Below are positions 38,481 through 50,517 of a DNA stretch of 64,000 nucleotides, piece by piece. Both the position numbers and the translations under genes were made by a program. The stretch comes from Epiperipatus broadwayi (Eukaryota > Onychophora > Udeonychophora > Euonychophora > Peripatidae). Under the pieces are notes generated by a model. That model was not told the DNA's origin. It searched no databases and saw only the letters and a program-made list of their open reading frames with translations. How positions within the stretch are numbered: the stretch's first letter is position 1; each line of letters starts with the position of its first letter. The stretch is from positions 186,001 to 250,000 of the forward strand of contig JAQFVV010006699.1 in NCBI GenBank assembly GCA_028023455.1, given 5' to 3'.

Positions 38481-38679
38481 ACATTTTTGCTATTGGTGGA
38501 ACTTCAACATGTTTTTCAAATCAGTGATTGTAGTGCCTCTACACCAATCTTTCTACCTTTTATCATCCAGTAGATGACTTGTATGGTCAAGTCAAAACTT
38601 CTATATATCTTTATTTACATTTTTAAAATGGATAAACCTGCAAAATATGTCCAATTTTTTTAACATGGATGAACCCACA

Positions 38680-38682
<3 letters not shown>

Positions 38683-38730
<48 letters not shown>
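38683..38730. repeat. (TA)n microsatellite
   Basis: A TA run with one TTTA interruption. Confidence 0.9.
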
Positions 38731-38737
<7 letters not shown>

Positions 38738-38767
38738 TAATCAATGTCTGTATTCCAATTGTAATAA

Positions 38768-39057
38768 AATATATATAATTATTCAAAACAATACAATAAT
38801 TAATACAGTAAAACAATATTTTAAAAAAACAAATATATACCAATTTAATAGAAGTACTTTCAACTATCTATGTAGTCGTTGTCAACTAGATTCAAATTGT
38901 ATTAGAAAAAACCATTACAAATGTAAACAAAAAGTAATACGTCATACATCAATTTTCCCACAATTCATTAATTTTTAAATTGGTATATATTTGTTTTTTT
39001 AAAATATTGTTTTACTCTATTAATTATTGTATTGTTTTGAATAATTATATATATATA
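38768..39057. mobile_element. Fold-back element with 80-bp inverted arms
   Basis: 38769-38848 and 38976-39056 are near-perfect inverted repeats (ATTCAAAACAATACAATAAT and its complement near the outer ends, ACCAATTTA inside) around a 127-bp spacer. No ORF. Boundaries lie in TATATA so the TSD cannot be read. It could be a MITE or a relative of the other fold-back elements; no ribozyme core is present. Confidence 0.7.
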
Positions 39058-39127
39058 GTGCATAAGTAATTCACCAGACAAACTACAATTGGAAGATAAA
39101 AATAACTGTTTGACAATAATTGCCTTA

Positions 39128-39615
39128 CTTGATTATTCTGGCTTCCACTGAGTGGCATTATTGTGTGGAGAGTTTTGCCTGTTTTATCATGTTAGCAAGC
39201 ATAAAAAAACAATCATCATGTGATGTTTAGTGGTTTAATATAAATCCTACCTAATAGGATAGATACAGCTATTGTTATTAAAATAACCAAAAACATTAAA
39301 ATGTATGTATAGTGAACTGAGTTCAGACCTATATAACTATATAAGCTAATGATCTTGCATTGAAAATATTATTATGGTTTCAATATTAAACTCATAGTTT
39401 TGTAAATACATAAAAATAAAAGTTCACTACTAGTGGGTTGCATTAGATCCTAAGATCTACATGCAGTACTCTCAGATCCAAGACTCCTCACTGATGAAGT
39501 CCACAACCTGGATTCTAATCTGGTATATTAGATGAATTGTCAATAGATAGGGATTATATGCACAAACCTTCTTTCATATTTTGTCTTGCAATGATTGGCA
39601 ATACTGTATGGAGAT
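39128..39615 (+). mobile_element. Family-1 hammerhead element, sense orientation
   Basis: It opens with CTGGCTTCCACTGAGTGGCA and GTGTGGAGAGTTTTGCC, passes GATGTTTAGTGGTTTAAT at 39223-39240 and the GAACTGAGTTCAG hairpin near 39311, and returns to a second TGTATGGAGA block near 39605, about 444 bp after the first. So slightly more than one head-to-tail unit is present, the circularly permuted arrangement expected of tandem units. The ribozyme at 39478-39536 is decayed. Confidence 0.7.
39478..39536 (+). ncRNA. Family-1 hammerhead, decayed
   Basis: CTGATGA is intact at 39491-39497, but GAAAC has become GATTC and stem II (GTC..CCT) no longer pairs. Presumably inactive. Confidence 0.55.
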
Positions 39616-40524
39616 TTTTGGATGTTCTGTAACCGCAATTGCATAAAAATATATAAAAAAAAATATTATCATGAAATCAAAAATACAAAAGAAAAAATCA
39701 TCAAATATTACATCAGAAATGTAAAAAAATAACATTGAATCAGTATCAGAACATGTTACTAAGTTATTAAATTTAGATAATGATAACAATCCAACACAAT
39801 TCAAAACAGAGACATAAAATGTAAAGCAATGATCCATGAGCGATATGAATTATATGTAATTCATCTAATGGACAAATTAAACTCACCAATTCTGTACCCT
39901 CTGTTGAAATCTTTTTATTTTTACAATTTTGATAATAAATCCTTATAGTAACATTACTAATGCTAATGTTGAGCTTAGAAAATTCTTGATGAAGAAATTC
40001 GGTAAACTACTAACAGAAAAATATCTATGGAGCACTATCTAAAAAATACTAAATAATCATAATAAAATATATCTTTATATAATATTTCATAATACATTAC
40101 AGAAAAAAAATCTTTAGAAAAATATGGGCAAAATTTGCTATCTAGAATTCTTCTGAGTGAAACAGGAATTGACATTCTAGTTTGATATAAATCCCATTTA
40201 TGTCATTCAAAATATTATACCCGTATCAGTATGGTCTGTAAAATTTTTTAAGCAGCGATGCTTTATTATAGTATCGCTGTAAAAAAAACATGAAAACAAA
40301 ACAGAGCATTTCTAATTTATCAATCACACAATCATTTTATTTTTGCATATCAACCATTGTTAAAAGATATGATGTATTATTCTTTGTTTTTATTAAATGG
40401 TGTTTTACAGCCAATAATATTTGAAGTACATCGATGTTATTATTTTATTTTATCCTATAATGAAAATTGGGAAAATATAATTATATATATTGATAAATTA
40501 TTATCTTTGGGACTAATCCTTGTA

Positions 40525-40660
40525 TTATTTTGCATTACAATCCGATTTTTTGATGGACTAGCAACCACCATTATCAAGGTTAATTGTGGTTGCTAGTAAT
40601 GGCTGTTGCTAGTCCGTGTCGAAAAATGGTATTGTAATGCAAAATAATACTGTTTATTCC
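40525..40660. repeat. Internal palindrome conserved in both PLE copies
   Basis: GTATTATTTTGCATTACAAT...TGGACTAGCAACC pairs with GGTTGCTAGTCC...ATTGTAATGCAAAATAATAC. The same hairpin stands in copy B at 49155-49260 with partly compensated differences. It is either a fold-back insert older than the two copies or a structural part of the element. Confidence 0.8.
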
Positions 40661-40756
40661 CAAAAAATAATTTATCTACATCATACAATGGTGAAAACAT
40701 TATATATATATATATATATATTACATATTACAAGTTTTTGATAGAAATACTATTCC

Positions 40757-41086
40757 TGGTGTAGTATATTTTATCCCTTGTTTATTTGTAAGAAGGTTTA
40801 CATAGGTCAGAGTAGTTTGAGTTTAAATGAAATAATAAAGGTTCATAAAAGTAGAGTTAAAAATAGATATCTTAGTGCTGCTTTGTATGTCCATGAAAAA
40901 GATACAGGCCACACTATTGATTTTGATGAAGCTAAGGTTGTCTTCTTTGAGAGAAATGAAATCAAAAGAAGAATTAAAGAGTCTTTATTATTGAAAATTT
41001 ATTATTCTGAAGCAATTAACTTATTTAAGAGTTCTTGTAATATTAAGGGTGGATGGGAAGTGAATGGATATGTGGGTAGTTTTTAA
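40757..41086 (+). pseudogene. GIY-YIG endonuclease domain of a Penelope-like element
   Basis: PGVVYFIPC (about 40758-40782) and, one frame over, CKKVYIGQSSLSLNE make the two halves of the GIY-YIG signature, joined by a frameshift near 40785. Then HKSRVKN, a DTGHTIDF box, FFERNEIKRRIKESLLL (helix with the conserved Arg/Glu) and a Trp-Glu-Val-Asn end follow; the stop is at 41084. In PLEs this domain nicks target DNA. The latter 100 codons are open, so decay is moderate. It differs clearly from the PLE at 38.1 kb and must be another lineage. Confidence 0.75.
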
Positions 41087-41123
41087 TATTATGTATATTG
41101 TGTAGTTTTTGTAGTTCTTTACA

Positions 41124-41175
41124 CTTGAGAAGTCTGCTTTTAGCAGTGAAACCTTAGGTTGTGTTTTAATATTAT
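41124..41175 (+). ncRNA. Degenerate hammerhead-like motif in PLE 3' region
   Basis: CTTGAGA (41124-41130) stands where CTGANGA is expected, then CTGC/GCAG pair around TTTTA, and GAAAC follows at 41148-41152. One inserted base breaks the core. Position just after the GIY-YIG frame agrees with ribozyme placement in known PLEs. Confidence 0.4.
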
Positions 41176-41225
41176 TTTTATGCTGGTCTGGTTTAATTTT
41201 GGATTTGGGTTTGTTTTGATATATA

Positions 41226-41740
41226 TATATTTAACACTTAATCCCATCATCATAAATAATAAATATACTTTTTTTTTCATTTTGTTATATATTTCTGCAA
41301 TATATATTTTTTATATCTTAATTTATAAATATTAATTACAAAAAAGTGATCCTTTTATTGCTCATTTTATTAAAAACAATGAAAATTTATTACCTCTGAA
41401 AAAATACCCAGAATAGATAAACATGTATTTCAATTAGTATCAATGCTATGGCCATGGTGGTTCCAATCGTACTAGTTATAGCATTGATAAAAATAAACAA
41501 ATTCAACTCACCAATTCTGCAGGCTCAGTTGAAATCTTTATTTTTAAAATTTTGATAACGAATCCCTATAATAACATCACTAACGCTAATGTTGAGCTTA
41601 GAAAATTCTTGATGAAGAAATTCTATAAACTACTAACAGAAAAATATCTATGAAGCATTATCTAAAAAATACTAAATCATCATAATAAAAGAATACAATA
41701 CAGAAAAAAAATCTTTAGGAAAATATTAATTTTTAAATGG
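41226..41740 (+). repeat. Dispersed blocks shared with PLE copies
   Basis: 41385-41510 matches 50656-50770 (GCTATGGCCATGGTGGTTCC core), and 41505-41740 matches 39875-40130 (GCTAATGTTGAGCTTAGAAA core). A frame of the second block reads TNANVELRKFLMKKF. The blocks are pieces of the same element as copies A and B. Confidence 0.8.
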
Positions 41741-42470
41741 GAAAATGTGATGTGATGCACTGTATCTTCTTAAACGAAGTCAAGAATCTCTCAGCAATTA
41801 TGCCCAGAGAAACCTGTTAGCCACTTTATTTTCCATTCCCCACTCTAAGTTTTCCCATATTCTGCGCCATCCCATTTTCACAACATAATCTTTTTCAATT
41901 CTATGGCCTTTATATCTAAATCTCTTTTATCTTTTCCCAAACCCATCATAAAAACCAATAATCCACTTTCTGTATAATCACTTTATTGTGATGTGATGTG
42001 ATGCACTGTGACTTCTCCTTAAACAGAGTCAGGAATCTCTCAGCAGCTATGCTCAGAGAAACCTGTTAGCCATTTTACCTTCCTTTTCCATTCTCCACCC
42101 TAAGTTTTTCCATAATCTGCTCCATCCCATTTCCACAACATAATCTTTGTCAACTCCATGACCTTCATTTCAAAATCCCTCTTATCTTTTCCCAAACCTA
42201 GCATAAAAACCAATAACTCACTTTCTGTATAATCACTTTGTTCATATTTAATCTTCTGAAACTTCATTATTTATACCCTTTCTGCTTCCAAGCATTTACA
42301 TTGAAGTAACAGATGCCTAATATTTTCTATGCCTTCCTTACACAACTTGCAGACTAAATCACCCATATTTTTCCATTTACATGTATATTCCTTGTTGCTA
42401 AAGATCCCCATCGAGCCTTAACCAATAAACTACTTTCCTTACTATTATCATAAATTAACTCACACCCAAT
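41741..42470 (-). pseudogene. LINE 3' end with Cys/His knuckle and duplicated tail
   Basis: On the minus strand [14 protein letters not shown] (about 42425-42380) and, after a frameshift, [19 protein letters not shown] and QCKCLE form a CCHC-type knuckle typical of LINE C-termini. Downstream, DYTESELLVFMLGLGKDKRD and KIMLWKWDGADYGKT continue to the end. The final 250 bp occur twice in tandem (41741-41990 and 41993-42238), each ending at a run of GTGATGTGATG type. Another copy lies at 52212-52480 on the other strand. Confidence 0.7.
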
Positions 42471-42475
42471 GTTCT

Positions 42476-42790
<315 letters not shown>

Positions 42791-42799
42791 GACACTTGG

Positions 42800-45700
42800 T
42801 TTACTCGGCATTATTTCTGCAGGAAAACAATGCTATTCTTTAAAGAAATAAAAAGATAAAATAACAATAGTAATAATTGATTAATAAAGTATGCTATTCA
42901 CTCACTTTGGCATGTTTTGGGTGAATAACTAATAGATTTAATAACTCAATGTCATTTTTAAAGAGAGAACATGAATAATTTAATTGAGATATTAATAATT
43001 AGAGCAAATTAATATGGTATAAAAGCTAAACAGTAATTGATTTTGGATGGGTAGAGAGGGGAGTGGATGAGTGTCTTATCATAAAGCACAATAACTTCTG
43101 GTAATTTCTTTTTGTAAAAAAAGAAAATATATATATATATAATGTTTAAAGAATTATACATCACTGATTGTTAATTTAATGTATTTATTATTTTTTTTTA
43201 TTGTCAAATTACTTTGTAATCCAGGTAGATAATACTGAAAACTATATGATTGTAATAAGTTTTTCCTTTCTTTTGTTTATGTTATAATCAAATGATTATT
43301 TTTCTGGAAGAGGTCACTAAAGTAAAATAAAAAAATAAAAAAAATATAGTCTGCTTTTAGTTTTCAAGGAAGGAACAGTGCTGAAATTTGGTAACTCAAT
43401 TTTTTCATTTTATTTTGCAGAAATAAATGTAATCAAAGTAAAATTTTAATAATATAATGTGTGGCTAAAATTTTTTGATAAGATATCCTGATTTCTTTGC
43501 CATCTACCTATTTAAAGACCTTTTATACTTAAAATTTATTGTCTCGCGCTAAAGTTCAAAAATGACAGATGTAACTAAAAGAGTCACGAAAAATTATATT
43601 ATATCTAAATTAAGGAAGATAAATGATTTCCAAGTGAGAAATAATTATTTAGTAACTTTGTATCACTTGTTAATATTTTCTTGGTATAGAAAAAAAAAAA
43701 ATAATTGAAAGAAATGTTGAGAAGCAAAGGAAGATTAACTAGATACATTTTTTTTGGCGCTCTTTCTGAATATCTCGTCTGCCTTTACAAATAATGCAAT
43801 TACATACGTTAAAAATGTTTTTATTCATCAAGAATTGTCTAAAAATAATAATAATCATCATAATATTAAACTATACACTTGTATATTTTTTTAAAAAAAA
43901 AAAAGAAAAAAAAAAGAAAGACTTTCTTGAAGTAAATGTAAGAAAAAAATTATATACGTGCATTCTTACGGAGAAGTTACTGTTAGAAATGATAATTCCT
44001 AGAGTATGAACAAAACCAAATATCTTAGTGACTTAATGATAAAAATAAATGATATATTATATTACACATCAGTTGGAATTATTAAAACTTCATGTACAAG
44101 TAAATTGACTGCAGTTATTATCATAATAATCTCTCGGAAAATTGCGCATTTTCGTCCCTAAGTAAACTAGCTAATATGTATACGTATCGTCAATAAAAAA
44201 AAATATTGTGTATGTTTATCGTTTATAGTCAAATATTCGTCTATGTTAGAAGTCTATTTTTTTTCTTGGATCCCAAAAATTGTAGTAGTTTAATTCAAGT
44301 AAGAATTAATCTTCAATTCTGCTATATATTTCTTTAACTAATTTATTAAACGCACAAAATAAGAGAAAACTTTTAGCGTTTATTGTTTTTAAACTTGCTT
44401 CGTGAAATACGACTGGATAAAGCTCTTCACCTGGACCAATTACTCAACAGAAAACATTTTCTAATGAGAGAGTATGCACTTGTTAATTAATGATTGTTTA
44501 AAACTAAGTTATAAATAATATGTATTTTTTTTTGTTATATCACATAGGTTAAAGTTTGTATGGTCAAGTGATATTTAATAGCCTTGTAATAACAAAGGTA
44601 TGTTTTAATATAATTATTATAGGTTAAGTTGATATTTAACACGAAAAAAAAAAAAATCTATAAAATATGTTTTAATTAGTACATACAATTGTAGGTAGAA
44701 ATTTGTATGTTAGATACGTAAAAGAAAAATATTTAGATATTTAAGGGGTAAAATAAATATTGAAAATTATCAGAAGTAACTAAAAAAAAAAAAAAATGCT
44801 ATAACAAAATATTTCTTGTTAAAGTTTTGAAATAATTTATACTGTATTAATTGAGGAATTTATTCCTAATTATTCTAAATTAACACATCCACTTTATTTA
44901 GTTTAAGATAGTATGCTACCAACTATTTTGAATGTTCCTTTATTAAAATCAAAATTATTATACTTTTATTCTATGATGTCCATTGATTTCAGATGTTGAT
45001 CAAAGTATACACGGTAACATAAGTTTATTATAATCAGTGTATTTACTTATCCTGCACAGATATAGCATTGGTATATGCTTAATATTCGCATAGGTAATAA
45101 TTATAATGTATTTATTTTGTGGGATGAAAAATGATCTTCCCAAAAGCTTTGTTTTCCATGAGAGGAATATTTTAAATATAATGTTCCGGTATGTTTATAG
45201 CCCAAGTGATCGATTCTTATAGATAGGACGATCAAGAATTTATCTAGCATTTAGTATGCTTCATTCGTTTAAATCCCAGGAGAGGATTGTATTTGGTGTG
45301 TGTTCGTTGTATGCCCAAGTAAGAGGCAAGAAACCACCAAAATATTTTAATGTAGTAGATTACTTTACAGACCTTCGTGGTTATTCCATATTCCTCATGT
45401 GAAAATAAAGATAGCTCCACCATGGAAGGTGTTGATTATTGTGCTTAATTTTGAAAGTTCGGGCAAGATAAAGGCTATATTGGAGGTGTTAGTTCCTCAA
45501 GATCCACTTTAGTATAAATAGTGCGTTAGTAACTAGGATCAATATCTGTATTGTGCTGCTAAATATTGCTAGTATTTGACAAGTAAATCAATGGAGAAAG
45601 TAATTAAAATTGCGTAGTTTTAAAACGCTTATTTACTGAAGGAATATTCAAATGCAATATTTAATTCTGGTTAGTAATTAAATAATACTCATATTTAAAA

Positions 45701-47200
45701 TTATACGTATGAATAAAATTTGTATCATAACTTAAGTTAGCATTAAGTTAAATGTAAGATGGTAAGTGTAACTTCTGATAACTGGCCTATAATTAGAATA
45801 GGTTATCCCATTAAAGACCATAGATAAAGTAAATGTATTAGAAATAAATTTAATATTTTGCGTATTGCATATGATTGGATTAATCATTTTTTTTAAAAAA
45901 AAAAAATGAACAAAAAAAAAATAGTTAGTCAATAATTTTGAATAAAAGTTTCTACAAGGTTACCAAAATGTAATAAACAATGTATTGGTAATGAAATGTA
46001 TTTTTAGTTAATCAATCCATATGATTGCATACAGGAGAAGTAGTAACCTCTAGTCCATAACCAAAAGAGTATACAGATTAATGTCAGTTATATTTTATAT
46101 TTTTGTATTACTATGGGATTATTGAATAAATGTTCATATTTTTTTTTTTTTGTGATAATAATAAATTATAGTCTTGTTAAAATTTGTTGTAGATTCATTT
46201 TTTTGTTTTTATATGCTAAATATAAGTGTTTGCACAATATTTGCAAAACCTTTTCTTGAGTCCGAAATCATTCCAAATTCTTAAAAACTTAATATACCAG
46301 ATAAATAAAGTTAAGCAGATCGGAATATGTCATTATATTTTAGTTTAATGATAATTATTTATGGAGTTGAAAACTTAAAACTAAACATCCATTCCCATTT
46401 AGTTAAATTGTCTAAGTAATAAATCTTAGTTATATTATTGTGTTGTCATGGATGATGGAAGGACACAAAAAGCACCCTTGTCTTTTTATTATTCTGACTG
46501 AGATTCTAAAAAAAAAAAAAAAAAAAAGGCTGTGTTATTCAAAATTATACGTCATTATTGAATAGAATTATCATCTCTTTAAATAATATAGCAGTGGATA
46601 TGAGAGATGAAGACACATTGAATTTAAGTAAAATAAATGTTTCCTATAGCCGACCAGAATGCCAGTCATATGCGACAACACAATACTGCCGAGCATTTCC
46701 TTACATGAAACAAAGAACCCTGAGATTAATATTATTATAATTATTCTTTAAATTCATAAGTGATCAATTATTGTTGTTATTACAATCGTGGCATGACTTA
46801 AGAGAATTGAATGTACAATTGTATTATATGAAAGGTATTTTAGATCATATTGGAAAATTAATGGATATGTTGCTTTATTTTGGTTGCCTTAACAACAACC
46901 AGAAAAATTAGCAAATAGACAAATAATCTAAACTAATAACTAAAAAAAGAGTTAGAAATAAAATAAATAAACTAATTTCTAGAAACCTGTGTAAAGTAGT
47001 GTCTCAAGTGCAAATAAACTAATAACTAAACTAATAAATAAAGAGTTAGAAATAAAATAAATAAATATTGGGTTAGATAAATACATAAATAAATTTATAA
47101 ACAAATAAAAATAAATTATTAATAATAAAATAATTACGTAGTACTGGGTTAGAATATATATATATCCATTTTCTTTTTCTTTTCTGTTTATATCATGCCA
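42800..47200. other. A+T-rich region, nothing recognised with confidence
   Basis: No gene is supported. Near 45190-45290 a CCCAAGTGATCGATTC segment and a later GTTTAAATCCCAGGAG resemble worn pol III boxes, but spacing and arms do not fit a tRNA. TATAAATAG at about 45513 could be a relic core promoter. A-runs of 10 to 18 occur at 43898, 44643, 45894 and 46510. Confidence 0.3.
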
Positions 47201-48739
47201 TACCAAACCTTCCAGTGTAGGTTCTTCTTTTTTTTAGATGTGTTTCCACTACTGTGAGTACTTAAGACTTCATTTTAACTGCATTGTTTAATTTCAACCA
47301 TTTTTATGGTCTCCCACCACATTGCATATTCAATTTTTAACAATTTTTAATTTCTTATGACTTTTTTATAAATTGTTTTGATTCTTCTCTATTACATTTC
47401 TAATTAGCTCGTTTATCATTAGTTTTACAGAGTCATTCTATTTCCACATCTACATTTAAATCTGAATCAGTTACCCTTTGTTTAATTCTTCCAGCCCATA
47501 CATTCTTAACCTTCTTATTATATTAACCTAGATCGATCTCTAGTGTTGAATGGGTAAATTAAAATCTATTTCCAAGAATTTGTTGTGACTGATCTAAAAT
47601 TTCTACTACAAAATATGCAATACATTTAATATTAAATATTCATTAGAAAAAAAGTGCCACACCCATATTATGGAATTCAGTTTTCTTTAATTTAACCCTA
47701 AACAAAAATATTTCTCCCACTGATATAATATTCCTTCATGCCAGCAAATCTTCACTATTAATTATAAACTTTTAAAAGGACTCTTTTGCCTAGTTCTTCT
47801 TCTGCAAGAAAAGAAACTACATAATTAAAGAATGTCCAAATAAATTTTGTGTCATCTACTGATGTAAAATAACCAGACCACTTCATGTACCAAAACCCAC
47901 AATAATTGCAAAATGATATAAAAATTAAAACATCTAAACAGATATGACTGTCATCAGTATCTGACATAATTAACCAATTCAAAATAACAAAACAAACTAT
48001 AATTAAAAAACACCATTTGCATAACTATTGCTCAAAATAAAATATATGCAATTTGAAATTATGAATCTGAAAATAAGACATCGATCTCACAAAAAATAAG
48101 TTACAATCCACTACCAGAAAAAAATTGAGAAACTTATCACTACGCCAGACAAAAAAAAAATGGAGTCTACATATTCTTCAAACTCTATTCAACTTGTAAT
48201 CTTCAGTGACAGACATTGACTAAGACCAGCACATGTGGATATCTTTTCATTCATCTCTGAAGAAATGTCATTTATAGCAGCTATCTTTCACAGACGAGAC
48301 TCTAAAAAACTTAAGAATTTTAACAAACTTATCACTGAAATAATCTACTAAAACCAACACATCAACTCAATAAAATTATCTTCACATTTAATAAATCTAT
48401 TCTTAATTAAGATCTGCAAATTTACGTAATCCTGAAAAAGAAATAATGGGAATGTTAATTAAACACTCCACAAAAGTATCCTACAAATTCCTATTATAAG
48501 TTTTTTGCAAACATCCTCAATCTCATATCTGTACAAATAGATATAACTTGTAGTATTTAATACTACATTATCATTCTTCAACCTGCAATGCATTTTAACA
48601 TAATTAAAATTATTATTATAGTTCTAAACTCTCATCAAAGCACTTTTCATTCAGTATCTGGAAAATTGTCCATCCATTATATTATCTTATTCATAAAAAA
48701 AAAAATAGTAGCAAAGAAATAGATTATCGAAGATTTGGG
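47200..48739. other. Possible worn retroelement, unidentified
   Basis: The minus-strand frame 47982-47758 is open for 74 codons (SVDDTKFIW within) and a later minus-strand NVWAGRIKQRV occurs near 47500, but the order and spacing do not match an RT I know. The plus strand near 48380-48700 leads into PLE copy B. I leave the function open. Confidence 0.25.
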
Positions 48740-49332
48740 GGTAAAATTTACTATCTAGAATTCTTCTAACTGAAACAGGAATTGTCATTACAGTTTTATA
48801 CAAAACCCCATTTAAAACATTCAAAATATTATACCTGGATCAGCATGATCTGTAAAATTTTTAAGCAGCGATTCTTTATTACAGTGTTGCTGTCAAAAAA
48901 CGCACGAAAACAAAACAGAGCATTTCTAATTTATCAATCACACAATCATTTTATTTTTGTATATCAACCATTCTTAAAAGATTCAATGTATTATTTTTTT
49001 TGTTTTTATTAACTGCTGTTTTACAGCCAATAATATCTGGAGTACATCGATGTTTATTTTTGTTTTTATCCTATAATAAAAATTGGAAACAATATAATTA
49101 TATATATATATATATTGATAAATTATTATATTTCGGACTAATCCGTGTATTATTGTGCATTATAATCCGATATTTTGATGGACTAGCAATCACCAATATC
49201 AAGCTTAATGGCGGTTGCTAGTCCATCGAAATATGGTATTGTAATGCAAAATAATACATTGTTTATACTCCAAAAAATAATTTATCCACATCATACAACC
49301 ATGAAAACATTACATATATATATATATATGAA
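48740..49332 (+). mobile_element. Second Penelope-like lineage, copy B (5' part)
   Basis: About 590 bp parallel to copy A 40125-40715 at roughly 85-90% identity: GAATTCTTCT, AAGCAGCGAT, AACAAAACAGAGCATTTC, the linker frame (FLSYNKNWKQYNYIYI) and the conserved palindrome at 49155-49260. It stops in a TA run where the family-3 element begins; the downstream block resumes at 50518. The GIY-YIG part found in copy A is absent. Confidence 0.75.
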
Positions 49333-49471
49333 AAACAAAACAAGTTATAAATCACTTAAGTTGCTATTGCTTGCATTTATGATCAATAGATGGAGTTTTA
49401 CCAAAATCCCCGAACAAGCATATGTTTAAATAAACATCAAAAGAGTCAGAATTCACTGTCTCTTTTGTTGT

Positions 49472-49540
49472 CTCCACCTTCAGATCAGCGGATTTCAAGC
49501 TAATTTGCTTTTATCAGTGAAAGATAGGGACCAGAAACTA
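49472..49540 (-). ncRNA. Family-3 hammerhead, inverted copy, mutated core
   Basis: On the minus strand the core reads CTGATAA (G8 changed to A), then AGC/GCT stem II and GAAAT. TGAAGG/CTTTCA stem I is weakened. Likely inactive. Confidence 0.55.
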
Positions 49541-49949
49541 GATCTAAACACTAACTCTTCGCATTTATGCAACAAGTTTTTACAGTTTGCAAGCATGGAT
49601 TTTTCAGACATGTAATGTATTCAAACCCAACCTAACAAGCCAGATAGCTATATGGGTTTGATATCAGTTCAGTTTCACCAAATCGTAAAACCCTCTGCAA
49701 TATATATCATTGCAATAACCTTCAAAGATACATTTATGCAAAACAAAACGTTAAAAAAATATATATAAACAAGTTATATATATATTACAGATGCTTTTAC
49801 TATGTGGTGACACTGAACTGATATCAGACCCATATAGCTATATGTCTTGTTAGGCTGGGTTTGAAGACATTAGTGTCTGAAAAATTCATGCTTGCAAACT
49901 GTTAGGAATCTGTTGCATAAACACTAAGTGTTGTGTTTAGATCTAGTTT

Positions 49950-50015
49950 CTGGTTTCTACCCTTCACTGAAGATAGCAAATTACCTTGAAATCAGCTGAA
50001 CTGAAGGTGGAGCCA
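49950..50015 (+). ncRNA. Family-3 hammerhead, first direct copy
   Basis: CTGAAGA at 49967-49973 and GAAAT at 49988-49992 are intact. Stem II has one broken pair (AGC with CCT). Stem III ATCAG/CTGAA is imperfect. Stem I TGAAGG pairs with CCTTCA. The predicted cleavage is after C50001. Confidence 0.55.
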
Positions 50016-50361
50016 ATGAAAGAGATAATGAATTCTGACTCTTTTGACGTTTATGCAAACATATGCTTGTTCGGAGATTTTGGTCAAGCTCAATCTATTG
50101 ATCATCAATACAAGCAATAGTAAGTTACACGAATTATAACTTGTTTTTGTTTTTCATAAATGTACCTGTGAAGGTTTTTGCAATGATATATATTGCACAG
50201 GCTTTTACTATGTGGTGAAACTGAACTGATATCAGACCCATATAGCTATCTGGCTTGTTATGCTGGGTTTGAAGAGATTATATGCCTGAAAAATTTATGC
50301 TTGCAAACTGTTAAGAACTTGTTGCATAAACGCTAAGAGTTAGTGTTTAGATCTAGTTCCT

Positions 50362-50425
50362 GGTCTCTACCCTTCACTGATGATAGCAAATTAGCTTGAA
50401 ATCAGGTGATCTGAAGGTGGAACCA
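50362..50425 (+). ncRNA. Type I hammerhead ribozyme, family 3, best copy
   Basis: CTGATGA is at 50377-50383 and GAAA at 50398-50401. Stem II pairs AGC with GCT around AAATTA, with a U-U mismatch at 10.1/11.1. Stem III pairs ATC with GAT around a tiny loop (or ATCA/TGAT with two loop bases). C50411 is the cleavable base. Stem I pairs TGAAGG with CCTTCA and, past an internal loop, ACCA with TGGT. It lies 410 bp downstream of the previous copy's cleavage site. Confidence 0.65.
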
Positions 50426-50517
50426 ATGAATGAGATAGTGAATTCTGACTCTTTTTACGTTTATGTAAACATATGCATGTTTGGAGATTTTGGTAAAACT
50501 CCATCTATTGATCATAT

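Larger units (their letters stand above)
39850..41225 (+). mobile_element. Second Penelope-like lineage, copy A
   Basis: Plus-strand remnants run from an unrecognised upstream block (39870-40140, frame fragments like KKFGKLLTEKYLWSTI) through a linker frame (LSYNENWENIIIYIDKLL at about 40455-40510, which parallels the post-RT linker of PLEs) and an internal hairpin (40540-40640) to a GIY-YIG domain. The same succession exists at 48740-49330 (copy B). A degenerate hammerhead-like motif follows the GIY-YIG frame. The upstream block is repeated at 41500-41740, so copies may have been arranged head-to-tail, a PLE habit. Confidence 0.65.
49335..50517 (+). mobile_element. Family-3 hammerhead element: inverted plus tandem units
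   Basis: Three unit copies: one inverted (49370-49690) and two direct (from 49793 and 50201) with a period of 408 bp. Shared blocks include GCTTTTACTATGTGGTGA, ACTGAACTGATATCAG, GTTTAGATCTAG and TGGAGATTTTGG. Each copy has a hammerhead core. The element sits in the TA tract of PLE copy B and is therefore younger than it. No ORF. Head-to-tail units bounded by ribozymes would release about 410-nt monomers if cleavage is active. Confidence 0.82.

Noticed and set aside
40357-40596. Hydrophobic 79-residue ORF and its counterparts at 49000-49221 and 49208-49429 as membrane proteins
   Set aside because: They are repeat-borne frames across the PLE linker and palindrome, differing by stops and shifts between copies.
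45190-45295. tRNA-like segment
   Set aside because: Boxes are in implausible spacing and no acceptor stem can be formed.
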